A stretch of 64,000 bases of DNA, from positions 50,075-114,074 of the forward strand of contig JAKJXP020000125.1 in NCBI GenBank assembly GCA_022225965.2, in the 5' to 3' direction. The notes beneath the pieces are model-generated. The model made no database searches, was not told the DNA's origin, and saw nothing but the letters and a program-made list of their open reading frames with translations. The stretch is from Diatrype stigma. Taxonomy: Eukaryota; Ascomycota; Sordariomycetes; Xylariales; Diatrypaceae. A program made the position numbers and the translations under genes. Numbering within the stretch: position 1 is the stretch's first letter; every line of letters starts with the position of its first letter. Shown here piece by piece: positions 1-10,449 of this stretch.

Positions 1-272
1 GCGGCGTGTTTCTGGGCTGGTCTGAAGGCACGCGCGACTGCCCCGGCAAGAAGTTCTCTCAAGTTGAGTTCGTGGCGCTCATGGTGGGGCTGTTCCGACA
101 TTGGCGGGTTGACCCGGCAAAGAAGGGCCCAGGGGAGAGCGATGAGGCTGCGCGCCAACGAGTACTGGACCTCATCAGTGGGGATAGTGGCTGGGTCCTG
201 CTGCTCCAGATGCTACACCCGCAGCGGGCGCCCTTAGTATGGCGGCAGCGGGATGCAAAGAAGGCACTATGA
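1..272 (+). CDS. Cytochrome P450, C-terminal end (partial)
   Basis: The window opens inside this gene, and only about the last 90 codons are present, ending at TGA 270-272. The heme-binding loop is visible as WSEGTRDCPG, which fits the P450 signature [FW]xxGxRxCxG, with the Cys being the axial heme ligand. The following L-helix (KKFSQVEFVALMVGLF) is also typical. P450s are ER-anchored monooxygenases that take electrons from a P450 reductase. The tail after the loop carries a short charged insert and then a hydrophobic strand (SGWVLLLQM), as in many fungal P450s. Substrate and CYP family cannot be told from this fragment. No intron is seen in the visible part. The next gene starts about 500 bp downstream on the same strand and is unrelated. 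Confidence 0.9.
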   Translation, partial: GVFLGWSEGTRDCPGKKFSQVEFVALMVGLFRHWRVDPAKKGPGESDEAARQRVLDLISGDSGWVLLLQMLHPQRAPLVWRQRDAKKAL

Positions 273-770
273 TCAGGATCCGCATGAGGACTAGATAGGG
301 CGAGTAGGCGTGCCGGGTTGTTGACGGCTCTGTCGATTAAGGAAATGATATTCTGCTGGACACGGCAGCTTCATAGAACCTAGATAGCAAGCCGGGGAAA
401 AAGCTCAAGCCTAACTGATTGAATTTAATGATAAAGCATGACTGTAGTAAGACCGCAGTTGTACCGTTGCGATAGAAAACTCATGTTACGCCTGATTACC
501 CGGTTGCACCCGTCCAATTTCTTTCTCCTTTTCTTACGAGAGGGAAAAGGGGGGAGAATTGAGTAGATCTGGAAGCTAAGAAAAGAAGTGGGCCATGTAC
601 CTTAGACCAGGTACCAGCTAAGAATACGTGCTTACCTAAGTGACGCGCCTAACGTGCACGCCTCGGAGCTTAACTGGAAGCACAAGCCTTTCCTTCCTCA
701 TTCCCTCAACATCTTCCAAGGTTATCCTTTGTTCATGGCATTCATCGGTGCGGTGTAGATTGATATGATC
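273..770. other. Intergenic: P450 3' region and DUF3807 gene leader
   Basis: This stretch is the 3' flank of the P450 and the 5' leader of the next gene. It has a pyrimidine-rich patch near 520-540 (TTTCTTTCTCCTTTTCTTACG) of the kind found in fungal promoters. No open frame here looks coding. Confidence 0.5.
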
Positions 771-1498
771 ATGTCGACTCCTTTGAATGCTTCCAGGGCC
801 TTCCAAGCTCCCGAAGTTTCTCAGGTACGTTTTACCATCTCCTAGCACCCTGCTTGGCACCTCGACTTTGATAGCTAATGCTGACTTGCAGGCAGGCAGA
901 CATTGACTTATTCCACGATGCGCATTTCTCCAAGGCAGCACTTGGACTTTTCGAGACCCAGTTTCTCACTTTCGGAAACGCGTCCAGCAATGAACAGGTC
1001 TATGAGGAGTATGATTATGACGGCTACGAAGAAGAGGAAGAGGATGGACTTGGCTACTATCCCGACGGCGTCAAACGCACCCTGACCGACGAGCAGATCG
1101 CCATTTTCCGGCACTCCGAGATCGAATCGCTGCGGCGTGCCCAGGAAAAGGCTGGTAAGACCAAGATCCATCCGGGCGCTACCCTGCAAGTCGCCCAGGC
1201 TGCCGATCGAAATGCCGAAGGGGAAGAGGGCGAGCTGCAGGATGGTAGCGAGGACGGAGAACTAGAGTCCGAGAAACCCACGGCCGCCGAGCTCAAACGC
1301 ATGAAGAAGAAGCGAGCCAAGCAGGCAAAGAGGGAAAAGAGAAAATTCTGCCCAGAGCCGAAAGAGGACCTGCGCAAGAGGACGTGGGACAAAGTCGAGA
1401 CTGGCATGGACAGCCTCGACTACGACGGCCTCGAGACTGCGCAGAACACGGCTTCGAACCATGCCGCTCAGAGACGACGAATCTCTTATGAGGACTGA
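771..1498 (+). CDS. DUF3807-like conserved fungal protein
   Basis: Two exons are proposed. Exon 1 is 771-824 (MSTPLNASRAFQAPEVSQ), followed by intron 825-895 (GTACGT...GCAG) and exon 2 at 896-1498, giving 218 aa. Using the second of two adjacent AGs as acceptor keeps the frame; the first leads to an immediate stop. The N-terminus (ADIDLFHDAHF, then ALGLFETQFL) and the acidic patch with GYYPDGVKRTLTDEQI resemble the fungal DUF3807 family, whose function is unknown. The middle is acidic (EEEEE) and the C-terminal third is highly basic (a KRMKKKRAKQAKREKRK tract near 1300-1345), which suggests a nuclear or nucleic-acid-linked protein, though this is inference only. The start ATG at 771 follows a plausible leader. 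The product is ordinary and probably intact; the family call rests on remembered similarity. Confidence 0.75.
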
Positions 1499-2466
1499 GC
1501 TCAGTAGCGGTGCATTATGTCGCTGTCCATCAAATATTGCTACCATCGAGGTTCAGTGAGCCCGCTTCTTCTATGATCTCCACACCAGGCGTTCTAGAGA
1601 GAGCCACGTAAGGTCAGTTACCGTATTTCTTACGAACTTACTTTACTCTCTTCACATGATGAAAACCTTAGTATCGTCATCCTTAGGCGGAAAGCTTGCT
1701 AGGTATCAGTTGAAGTTGGCTTTTGCCGATGCATCTGATGTCGACGCGGGCGTATGTCGAGTTCATTAATCTTCTCTCTGACATGAAGACATCATACTGC
1801 ATTGCTTGTTTCATACATGACCTCGCCATGAGACTAACTTATGCAGCAGTGGTCCCTGATGCACAACACTTTCTGTGGTGTTGTGGTGCTCCAACTGCAC
1901 TACGCGAGACAGACTACGTCCCTTGGCACTGGACCTCTAGATCGGGCCTGATATCAGTGTCCTTAGTTTCCGCTTCCATCGAATAAGCGAGCTGCCACCC
2001 TCCGATAGAGCGAAGCAGATAGCTCTCGGTTAGTGCTTGAGGGTGTGGACCAAGTGCAATGGGAGTATCAAAATCGGAGATACTTGTTAGAAATTTGCCT
2101 AGTAGCTACTCAATGAGCCTACCGAAAATGGAGGGCAAGGGTTCAAGACTGCGTGTTGCGATGCTAGCGGAGAAATCAGCTCGGCCCGGCGTCAGTCGAC
2201 GAGTCAAGACCAAGTCATCGGTCAAACAAGATACGCAATAAGTACTTGGTATTCCGTGGTAATAGTAGTTACGCCACGATGGTAGCTAGGTAGTAGCTAA
2301 CTACCTACATAATTTGGCCACTGCAAATTAGCGGAGCCTTTGTTTGTTGGATCAGTGAAGCAACATGGTATCAGCTAGTGACCAAGGAATATAGATACTG
2401 TTGTGAAGTTATCCCCGCTATCGCCTCCTTATAGCCACGTTAATATATCAATTCCCTAGGAACAAT
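1499..2466. other. Intergenic between DUF3807 gene and STAND-like gene (3' to 3')
   Basis: This is convergent 3' flanking DNA. Two open frames (1723-1986 and 2059-2241, plus strand) lack splice context, start context and recognisable composition, and look like chance. No repeat or RNA gene is seen. Confidence 0.5.
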
Positions 2467-3015
2467 CTAATACGCATTTATTATCTGTCTGTATGTCCTT
2501 TTCCCATACGCCAGGAGATATTCTGGATCTTTTCGCAAGGTGGGCACACTGAATGGTGCAATCCGCGCCGTCGTGATTATGACCTGGACTCTCGAGATTT
2601 CCAAGCCGAGCTTCTGCAGCCGCGGGATGAGGGTCTTCAGGACGCTGAATCCGTCTTCCGATACGCACAAGTCCAGCCTGTCAATAAGGAGCAGCACAAT
2701 TCGATTCTGGGAGTCCCTGCTGGCCTCAATGAGCCGCAGGATATCTTCCAGCAAATTCCATGCCAGGTTTCCCGAGTTTGAGTTGCCATGACGCGTATGC
2801 GTATGAGTCTTTGTGTTCGTCGTTGTCCTCGCCGCCTCTCGGATTTCGCAGAAGCGACTCTTGGAGAGCCGGCGGATGTTGCTCGTGGCGACGGACGGGT
2901 GCGTCTCGATCAGCTGAACGATCAGGCCTTGGATAAGGGTCGTCGGCGTGTACTGCTCCCCTCGGCCCCGTCTGCAGAAGATGAAGGCCGGGTCGAAGTT
3001 GCTGAACTCGTGCAG

Positions 3016-3020
3016 GAAGG
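3016..3020. repeat. Target-site duplication, left copy (GAAGG)
   Basis: Five bases, GAAGG, immediately precede the left LTR and recur immediately after the right LTR at 10445-10449. Five bp is the usual Ty3/gypsy duplication length. The left copy joins the 3' part of the disrupted gene. Confidence 0.9.
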
Positions 3021-3347
3021 TGTGACAAGGGCTTGTAGGGCTTGGAACGTATAGAACAAATCAGCTTATAATTTTGTATGGTCTTAAGGAGCGTACTGAA
3101 GAGCTAAGATCTAGGAGACGTCGAAGGGAATTCGACGGAGTATTTATATACAGCAATTTGTAAGTACGTATTAATACGTATCTTTTATTTCCAACTTTTG
3201 CGGCTTCCGTTGTTATAACTTTAATAGCTATATTAAGTAGGAATATATTTTAATATTTCCTATAATAAGGGATGAAATGTATTTTAATATATCCTATAAT
3301 TGGTAATAACTGCAATTATTATTAATTCGAAATATTTCCGTATAATA
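3021..3347 (-). repeat. Left LTR (3' LTR of the element)
   Basis: This 327-bp terminal repeat aligns without gaps to 10118-10444. It begins TGTGACAAGG on the plus strand, and its inner end TATAATA corresponds to the intact TGTGACA of the other copy. The outer 100 or so bases keep G/C where the right copy has A/T; from about position 160 inward the pattern reverses, so this copy is RIP-mutated on its inner side. Confidence 0.92.
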
Positions 3348-4035
3348 TCATTTTTTTTTAAAGTTCGTTTTTAAACGATAAGGCCTAAGTCGGAAATAAT
3401 ATAAAGAATAAAATTATCGATATCCGTAAATTAATTGGTTTATTTAGGTATTATTAATAAAACAATAAAATAACTTATTTAGTATTTTCGTTATTAAAAT
3501 GATTATATAATTCCTAAGTTTAGTATTTTTTGGCAAAATAATTCTTTTATTTAATTAAATATTTTATATATCCTTAAATTTTTAAGGAATCCATTATTTT
3601 GTTTATTTGGTATTTATTTGCCTTAATTAATATAGTATTTCGTAAAATCTAATTAAAATTAAACGGTGCTTAATTATTAATGCGGTATGGTTTAATAAGC
3701 GATATATGAAACGTATTATGGATTTTCCAATTTTTAAATAACGTAAGTTTAATAGCGGTAAAAAAAATTATTTTTTGGATTTTGTATGGTTTTTATATCT
3801 TTTTGTTTAGCTTTTTGGCGGGCCGTTTCGTTTTAATGTTTTTATTATTAAACATAACTAATTGTTTTTTCTTTAAAAAGGATATTTTTTTCCGTTTTTT
3901 GTCGGCCTAATGCTTTATTTTTTTTCTGTTTTTCTTTAGGTATTTTTAAGCGTTTTTATATATTTGAATTATTTAGTATGCGTATATTTAATTATTTAAG
4001 TTACGAAAGAAATTAAGCGGTAAATTATATATTAT

Positions 4036-4173
4036 AAAATAATAACCATAATTGGCATAAAAAGAAGTTATATATATGGAAATTAATTTGGCATTATTAT
4101 ATACGAATTCGGCGATAAGCAATAAATTTTTCCAATTGGATATTTCGTAATTAACGAAGGCTTTAAGGTAAAT
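4036..4173 (-). pseudogene. RIP-degraded integrase fragment of the retrotransposon
   Basis: Forty-six open codons on the minus strand read AFVNYEISNWKNLLLIAEF, then VYNNA, and end in FYANYGY. This matches the C-terminal part of the catalytic core of Ty3/gypsy integrases (typically YVN...W...LPLAEFAYNNA...PF...YG). W, N and Y residues survive even though the flanking sequence is full of stops. The fragment fixes the strand and domain order of the element. Confidence 0.75.
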
Positions 4174-6027
4174 TTTAAGGGTTTAATTTAGTTTTTTAAT
4201 TTAATTATTCGTTTATAAATAAAAGGCTGTATTTATGCGTAATTTAATTCTTATTAATTTAAGGAAATTGCGCCAAAGATATGCAGTAAATCTGGAATTT
4301 TTGTTCGAAATAATATCGAAAAGTATTTTATGCAATTTTTAATAAAATTTTGCAAAAGTTTTAATAAAGTCCGCGGTAATTTTTTCTTTCATTTTGAAAA
4401 ATATAAAATGAATCATTTTAATAAAGGGATTTATTATGATTCATATCGAGTTGTATTTATTAAAAAGAAAAAGATTAATAATAAAATTTATTACGATCGT
4501 ATGTTATAAATAATAATGTAATTCCATGGATTATAAAAAATTATAAAATGCGTATTTAAAAACCTTATTTTGTTAATAATCGTAATAGCCGTTAATAAAC
4601 TTTCGAATTAATAACTTTAAATCTAGCCATTAAAAATTCCGAATAATAAGTTTTAATGTTTTATTTATATTTATATGTTTTATAATTAAAGTATTATATT
4701 TAAATTTTATAATCTTTTATTAAAGTTCGAAAAGGATTTAAAGTTTTCCCTTACGATATAATAATTCGTTTTTAATTTTAATATTTTTATTTGGTAATAT
4801 TATTTTTTCCATATATATGGAGTCCTTTTTGGCTAAGGACTTAATTTTGTTTATAAATTCGGAATGTCATTTAGGCGTTAAAACGTTATATAGTTTTTTC
4901 GAAGTTAAAATAACCGAAATTAAAACTATAAACGTAAGTCCTATAAAATGCAAAAAATGTTTTTTTTATAAAACCAACGTAATCGGTTAGTTTTTAGCTC
5001 CCTCTTTTTTAGGCCGATATTAATTTAATCGAAAAAAAATATCGGCCTTTTTATTTTGCTTACCGGATCGGTAATTAATAATAAACCAATACGAAAATAG
5101 CTGTTAAATTTATTTTGCCTGTCGTTTATTTAGTATTTTAGCTATTATAAAATAAGCGAGGTTTTAATGGTTTAAAAAGATTTTAATACGATATTTAGTT
5201 TTTTCGAAATATTATTTTCATTTATCGAAAAAATCGATAATTGCTAATAATTCTTTATTATGAATCTCGTAATTTATTTTTATCGGCATAAACTTATAAA
5301 AATAAAAAACAATTAATTGGAGTTTTTTTTTATTATTCTTTTGGAATATTATTGCGCCGATTACGAAATCGGAAATATCTGTTTCGATATAAACTTGCTT
5401 TTCGAAATCGAAATAAATTAAAATAAATACTTAAATAAATTTATATTTAAAATCGTAAAAGGCATAATTTATTTTATTAATTTATTTTCATAATTTAAAA
5501 TCCCTTTTATTGGCATTAATAATAAGTCTGGCAATATTAAAGAAATTCTTAATAAAGCGACGATAAAAATTTGTGAAATTAATAAATTATTGTAATTCCT
5601 TAAAGGTTTTAAGGGGTTTCCATTAATTAATGCATTCCATTTTGTTTTGGGTTATAAAAATGCTTTTGCGGCCGATAATGTAATTAAAATATTTAACTTT
5701 GTATATTGTTTATTTGCATTTATGCAAAACAATAGCGAAATAATACTTAATTAATTTATATAAAACCTTTTTAATTAATTTATTATGTTATTTTTTGGTT
5801 TTAGCATAAATAAATAAGTTATCGATATATATTATTAAACCAGCATTAATAAGGTTTTTAAAAATATTATTCATTATGACTTAAAAAGTAGCTGATATAT
5901 TAATAAAACCGAAAGGCATTACGATATATTCGAATAATCCATATTTATATTTAAATGCTGTTTTTTATTCGTCGCTTTTTTTGATTTTAATTAAATTAAA
6001 GCTTACTTTTAGGTTAATTTTAGTAAA

Positions 6028-6222
6028 TTATTTAGCAATACGAAACTGGGCTTGCATTTTATTAATAAATAAAATTAAATAACGAATAGGAATAATAATA
6101 ACGTTTAAGCCTCGATAGTTAATAACGGATCTTAAAGGATTATTAAGGTCCGGTTTCGGAATAAACATAAAGGGAAAAGCATAAAAAAAAGTTAATTTTT
6201 GGATTCGGCCTATATTAAGCAT
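6028..6222 (-). pseudogene. RIP-degraded reverse transcriptase fragment of the retrotransposon
   Basis: Sixty-four open codons on the minus strand contain PKPDLNNPLRSVINYRGLN followed by II-PIRY-L, ending in AQFRIAK. This corresponds to the Ty3/gypsy RT block in which K-D-LR-V-DYR-LN is followed by a YPLP region and F-KLD. The Asp of DYR is now Asn, which fits a G-to-A change. The YxDD catalytic motif is not readable in this fragment. Confidence 0.8.
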
Positions 6223-9200
6223 ATTCTTTAATTAAGATTTAAATATGCTAAGTTCCTTTTTATTTATTGCATAAAAAGGTTCCTATAGGAATGTTTTTCT
6301 TTTTTATAAATTAATGGCGTAATTTTATGGCTTATAATTAAGGAATTTTTGGCCTATTTTTTTCGTTATAATAAATATAAATTCTTTAAACTTTTCGGGT
6401 ATTCTTTTTAACGGGTTTGGTTTTTTATTATTTAATAAATTGGCAATTTAATTAATAACGGCATAATTAATGCAATTTTTGCAATAAAACTTAAAAAAAA
6501 CGTAATTTTATTGGAATTATTAAAAGAATTAACAGGCTAATGCATTTTTAATTATTAATAAAGTAAAATAATATTACATTCGTCGTTTATGCTATTTAAT
6601 TTAAAGTTTAAACGAAAGAAATAATCCTTTTGATATCGGAAAATTAAGGTATCGATATAATATCGTTTAGCGTTTTTTATATAAATAATATCGAAAAACA
6701 TTATTTTTTTAATTTTATTTCGTTTAAAAATGGGCAGTTTTTATTATTAGCATTTAAAAAATAACATAACCGGTATCGAATAGCTATTATTTAGGAATAC
6801 TTTAATAAGATATTCGGAATAGTTATAAATTAATATTATTTTAATTAAAAGTTTAAAACCGGATTTAAATTTAAATCGTATCTTTTTTTTAATACCCGAA
6901 AAAATAAAAAAATAAAGCTGTTTTTATTCTTTATTATCGTTTTTATTAAATTATTTATTTATTATTGCCGAATTATTATTATTAAATCGTCTTTTAATCG
7001 CAAAAAGTTTTATAAAAAGATTATTTATTAGTTATAAAATTTTACATAATACGATATAAGGGCCTTTTAAAAATCCGAATTAAAATCGTTAAATTCGGTT
7101 ACGAAATGCGGATAATCGGGTTTTTTAAAAACAGCGTCGATTTTAAGTTTTTTTTCGTTGCTTAAGGCCGATATATCGTTATTTCGCTTATATTTAATAA
7201 AAAAAAATTTTTTCGATGGGTTAAGTAAATTTTTGTTTTTAATATTTTTTTTTGCAAAATAAGTAAAAATGTAATAATTATTGCGATTATATTTTTAATA
7301 CGAAACCTTATTTTTTTTACGTTAATCGATATTTCTTTATTCGATATTTTTTAATGCGGCTATAATATTAAGCCATTTTTTGTTTTTAAGATTAAGTTTA
7401 AGCTTCGCCTTTAATTTTTATCGGTCCTTAGGCTGGCTTTTTAAGGATCGACTTTGGCCGGAAATGGAACGAGTTTTTTTGTTTTAATGGTTTTGGCCCG
7501 ATTTCGAATGTTTTAAGGTCGAATCGGGCCTTTTTTTTCCCGACGAAATATCTGGGTTGGATAATATATTTTCGTAGATTTATTTTGTTTTTTAAATGGC
7601 AGCGAAAAAGTTTTCGTTCGAATTAAGTATTGCATTTTGTCGTAAATATATTAAACGGATAATTTCGTCGGATAGGATTTAAGAAATGTAATTCTGGAAT
7701 ATAACTTTAAATTATTAAATTATTTCGTTAAAATCGAAAAGTTCGGTAAGATATTAAACCGTATTTTTTTAATAAATAAGGCTTTTTATTTTCTTAACGT
7801 TTCGATGCTTTTTTAAAGGATTTTTAAATCGTTTCGTAATAATTATAACGTAATTATTTTAACGATCCGTTAATTTTATTCGTTTAATTTAATTAAGACG
7901 TTATTAATATTAAGTTTAAGCTTTATTTATAAGTAATAATTTAATTTAATTAATGCGGTAATAATTTTAAGGAAAATTTTCCGCGTATATTTTAAGGTAT
8001 GATTTTATTTTAATCCATTAAGGTTTAAATTTAAATAAATTTTTCCCATTATAAGTTTAAGGCTTATTAAGTTAAATCGGATTAATTATAATGAAAACGG
8101 GGCGACCGAATTTTTTTAAGGCTAAGATAAGTTTATTTTGTTATTTTCCTAACTTAGATTTATTCGGGGATCGTCGTAAAAACCTTCGGAAAGGTCCTTT
8201 TTTAGGCGGCGGCGGTAGTTTTTTTTGGTCGTTTAATTCATTATTATTATTAGGATTAAAGTTTGAATCGCCTGGGGCGCTTGGGTTTCGAAAAGGCGGC
8301 GGTAATATTCCTTTAAGTCCGTTTTCGCCAAACATAAAGGGTAATTCCTTCGACGTATCGAATTATTAACGAATATTTTATGCCGTTTTTTTGGCTTGGA
8401 TTATTTAAAATGTTTTGTTAATAAGGGAATTTTTAATTCTGGCTTTAAAATTAAAATATTTTAATATAAAAGCTTTAGTTTTTAAAATGCTAAGAATTCG
8501 AAACGAAAAGAATTAATTAACGAAACGGCTAAAAAATAAACGTATTACGATACGTTATTTAATTTGTTATAAGACAAAATTTATATCGATAATAACGTAA
8601 GGGTTAAATTTAAGCTATTATTAGAACTTTATTAATGCGTTTTAAATATAGGACCGAAATTTTTTAATTTGCCGGCGTATTTGTCGGTCGATATTAACCG
8701 GGTCGAAATATTTTCGGGCAAAAAGGTTATTAATTTGGCTTTTTTTTTTAAGTTATTTATTCGTTTACGTTCGATTTAAATGCCTAGGTTTTAAGCATAC
8801 GTTTTTCGATTTTAAGCAATGCTTAATAATAATTGTTAACGATTTATTCGAAACGCATAATGGCTTGTTAATAAGTTTCGTTATTTCGAACGAACTTGGC
8901 GATAATTTCTTAAACCTTTTAAAAAAACTAATAGCTGGCTTTAATTATTTTATCTTAAAACCTAACGATTTGGTTTTCGGTAGCATGGTAATTTTTACGG
9001 TAAAACTGAAAAATCCAGCGATAATTTTTTGCCATAATGTTATATTATTTTTTAATATTTTTGGCAATAACTTGATTACGGTTTTTAATTTGCTAAATAA
9101 ATATAACGAAATTATAATAAATTTGGCCGATATCGTAATATAAGGTAATCAGTTATTTCGAAAAGTTGCGAATATTAATTTAAAACATTAAAGGCTTGTT

Positions 9201-10117
9201 TTCGGATTTGCTTATAATTATATTATAAATAAATAGCTTATATAAAATAAGCGCCGTATTATTTATAAAAAAAATAAACATGGCGGGCGCTATAAATTGG
9301 ATAAAAATAATAAGTTTAATTAGGAATTTGGTAAAAGAAAGGTTTTTTTTATGTAATAACTTTAATTTATCGATTAATTTTAAAATAAGTTTTTATTAAA
9401 AAAAATGATTTAAAAGATTAAAAGTAATAGGAAAAAAAAAATACGTTTGGCGATAAGATTTCTTATTGGTTTTATATTTAGTTAATAAGAAACGTATAAT
9501 GGTTCGTATTAAAATCCTGGAATATCTGGAATTTATTTGTAATGCTTAAGAAAATATTAGGGTTGGCTTATAATTAATTATTTATAATCGGCTTCCGGAT
9601 AATTATAAGGTCGGCATCGGATAAATATATTTTTTGGAATAAATAAGTAGGGACTTTTTTTATTTTAAAGTTATTTTCGGTTTTTTTTTTTTTCGTTTTT
9701 TTCCTCGGATTCGTATTTTTTTTCCGAATTTTCGGGTTTGGTATTAAGGGTCTTTATTTGGACCTTAGAAAGTATAAAAGTTTAAGGATAAGATTTTTTA
9801 GGTGTAACCTTGTCGTTAATAAAAGGTAAAATAAAATTGGAGGCTTATTTAGATAATTAAGTAAATAAGGTCTTTTTTTTGGCAATTACGGTTAATTAAA
9901 TCTTTTAATTTTTAATAATGGAAATGCTTGCCTTATTTTTCGATTGGCTGGCGATAGGGTTTTTAAATTAGGGGGTTATTATAAGGGTAATTATATCTTT
10001 AATAATAAACGAAATACCAGGTTTTATTAAAGACGTAACGTTTAAGGTTTAAGATATAATGGTTTGTATTAATGGAAATATAAATATATATATTTTGAAA
10101 AGGGTATAAAATTATAT

Positions 10118-10444
10118 TATAATAAGGGCTTATAAGGCTTAAAACGTATAAAACAAATTAGCTTATAATTTTGTATGGTCTTAAGGAGCGTATTAAAAAG
10201 CTAAGATTTAAGAGACGTCGAAGGGAATTCGACGGAGTATTTATATACAGCAATTTGTAAGTACGTATTAATACGTATCCTTTATTTCCAGCTTCCGCGG
10301 CTTCCGCTGTTATAACTTCAATGGCTATATTAGGCAGGAATGCATTCCAATACTTCCTGTAGCAAGGGATGAGGTATATTTCAATATATCCTGCAGTTGG
10401 TGATAACTGCAGTTGTTGTTGGTCCGGAATACCCCCGTGTGACA
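10118..10444 (-). repeat. Right LTR (5' LTR of the element)
   Basis: This 327-bp copy matches 3021-3347 base for base in length. Its inner end reads TATAATAAGG where the left copy has TGTGACAAGG, and its outer end reads CCCGTGTGACA and is unmutated. RIP-type changes are confined to the first 100 or so bases, which face the element. On the minus strand the LTR reads TGTCACACGG...TTATTATA (ancestrally TGTCACA), so it has the usual TG...CA ends. Confidence 0.92.
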
Positions 10445-10449
10445 GAAGG
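10445..10449. repeat. Target-site duplication, right copy (GAAGG)
   Basis: GAAGG follows directly after the right LTR end TGTGACA and is identical to 3016-3020. The host gene frame (minus) reads through this site into the left-flank sequence once the element and one copy are removed. Confidence 0.9.

Larger units (their letters stand above)
3021..10444 (-). mobile_element. Full-length Ty3/gypsy LTR retrotransposon, heavily RIP-mutated
   Basis: The element is 7,424 bp, bounded by 327-bp direct repeats and a GAAGG duplication. The interior is extremely AT-rich, dominated by TA-containing words and poor in CA/TG, with stops in every frame, which is the expected outcome of RIP (CpA to TpA). Orientation is minus, because protein relics read on that strand: reverse transcriptase near 6028-6222, then integrase near 4036-4173. 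RT upstream of INT is the Ty3/gypsy (Metaviridae-type) order, not Copia. A purine run (minus strand, 3348-3360) abuts the left LTR and could be the polypurine tract. The primer-binding site next to the right LTR is too mutated to read. A less AT-rich patch at 8141-8335 encodes a Pro-rich, basic minus-strand frame that may be a gag relic (weak). The element is not mobile on its own. It lies in the same transcriptional orientation as the host gene. Confidence 0.92.

Noticed and set aside
1723..2241. Two small plus-strand frames between the DUF3807 gene and the disrupted STAND-like gene
   Set aside because: Composition is not protein-like, and no splice sites link them to a longer product.
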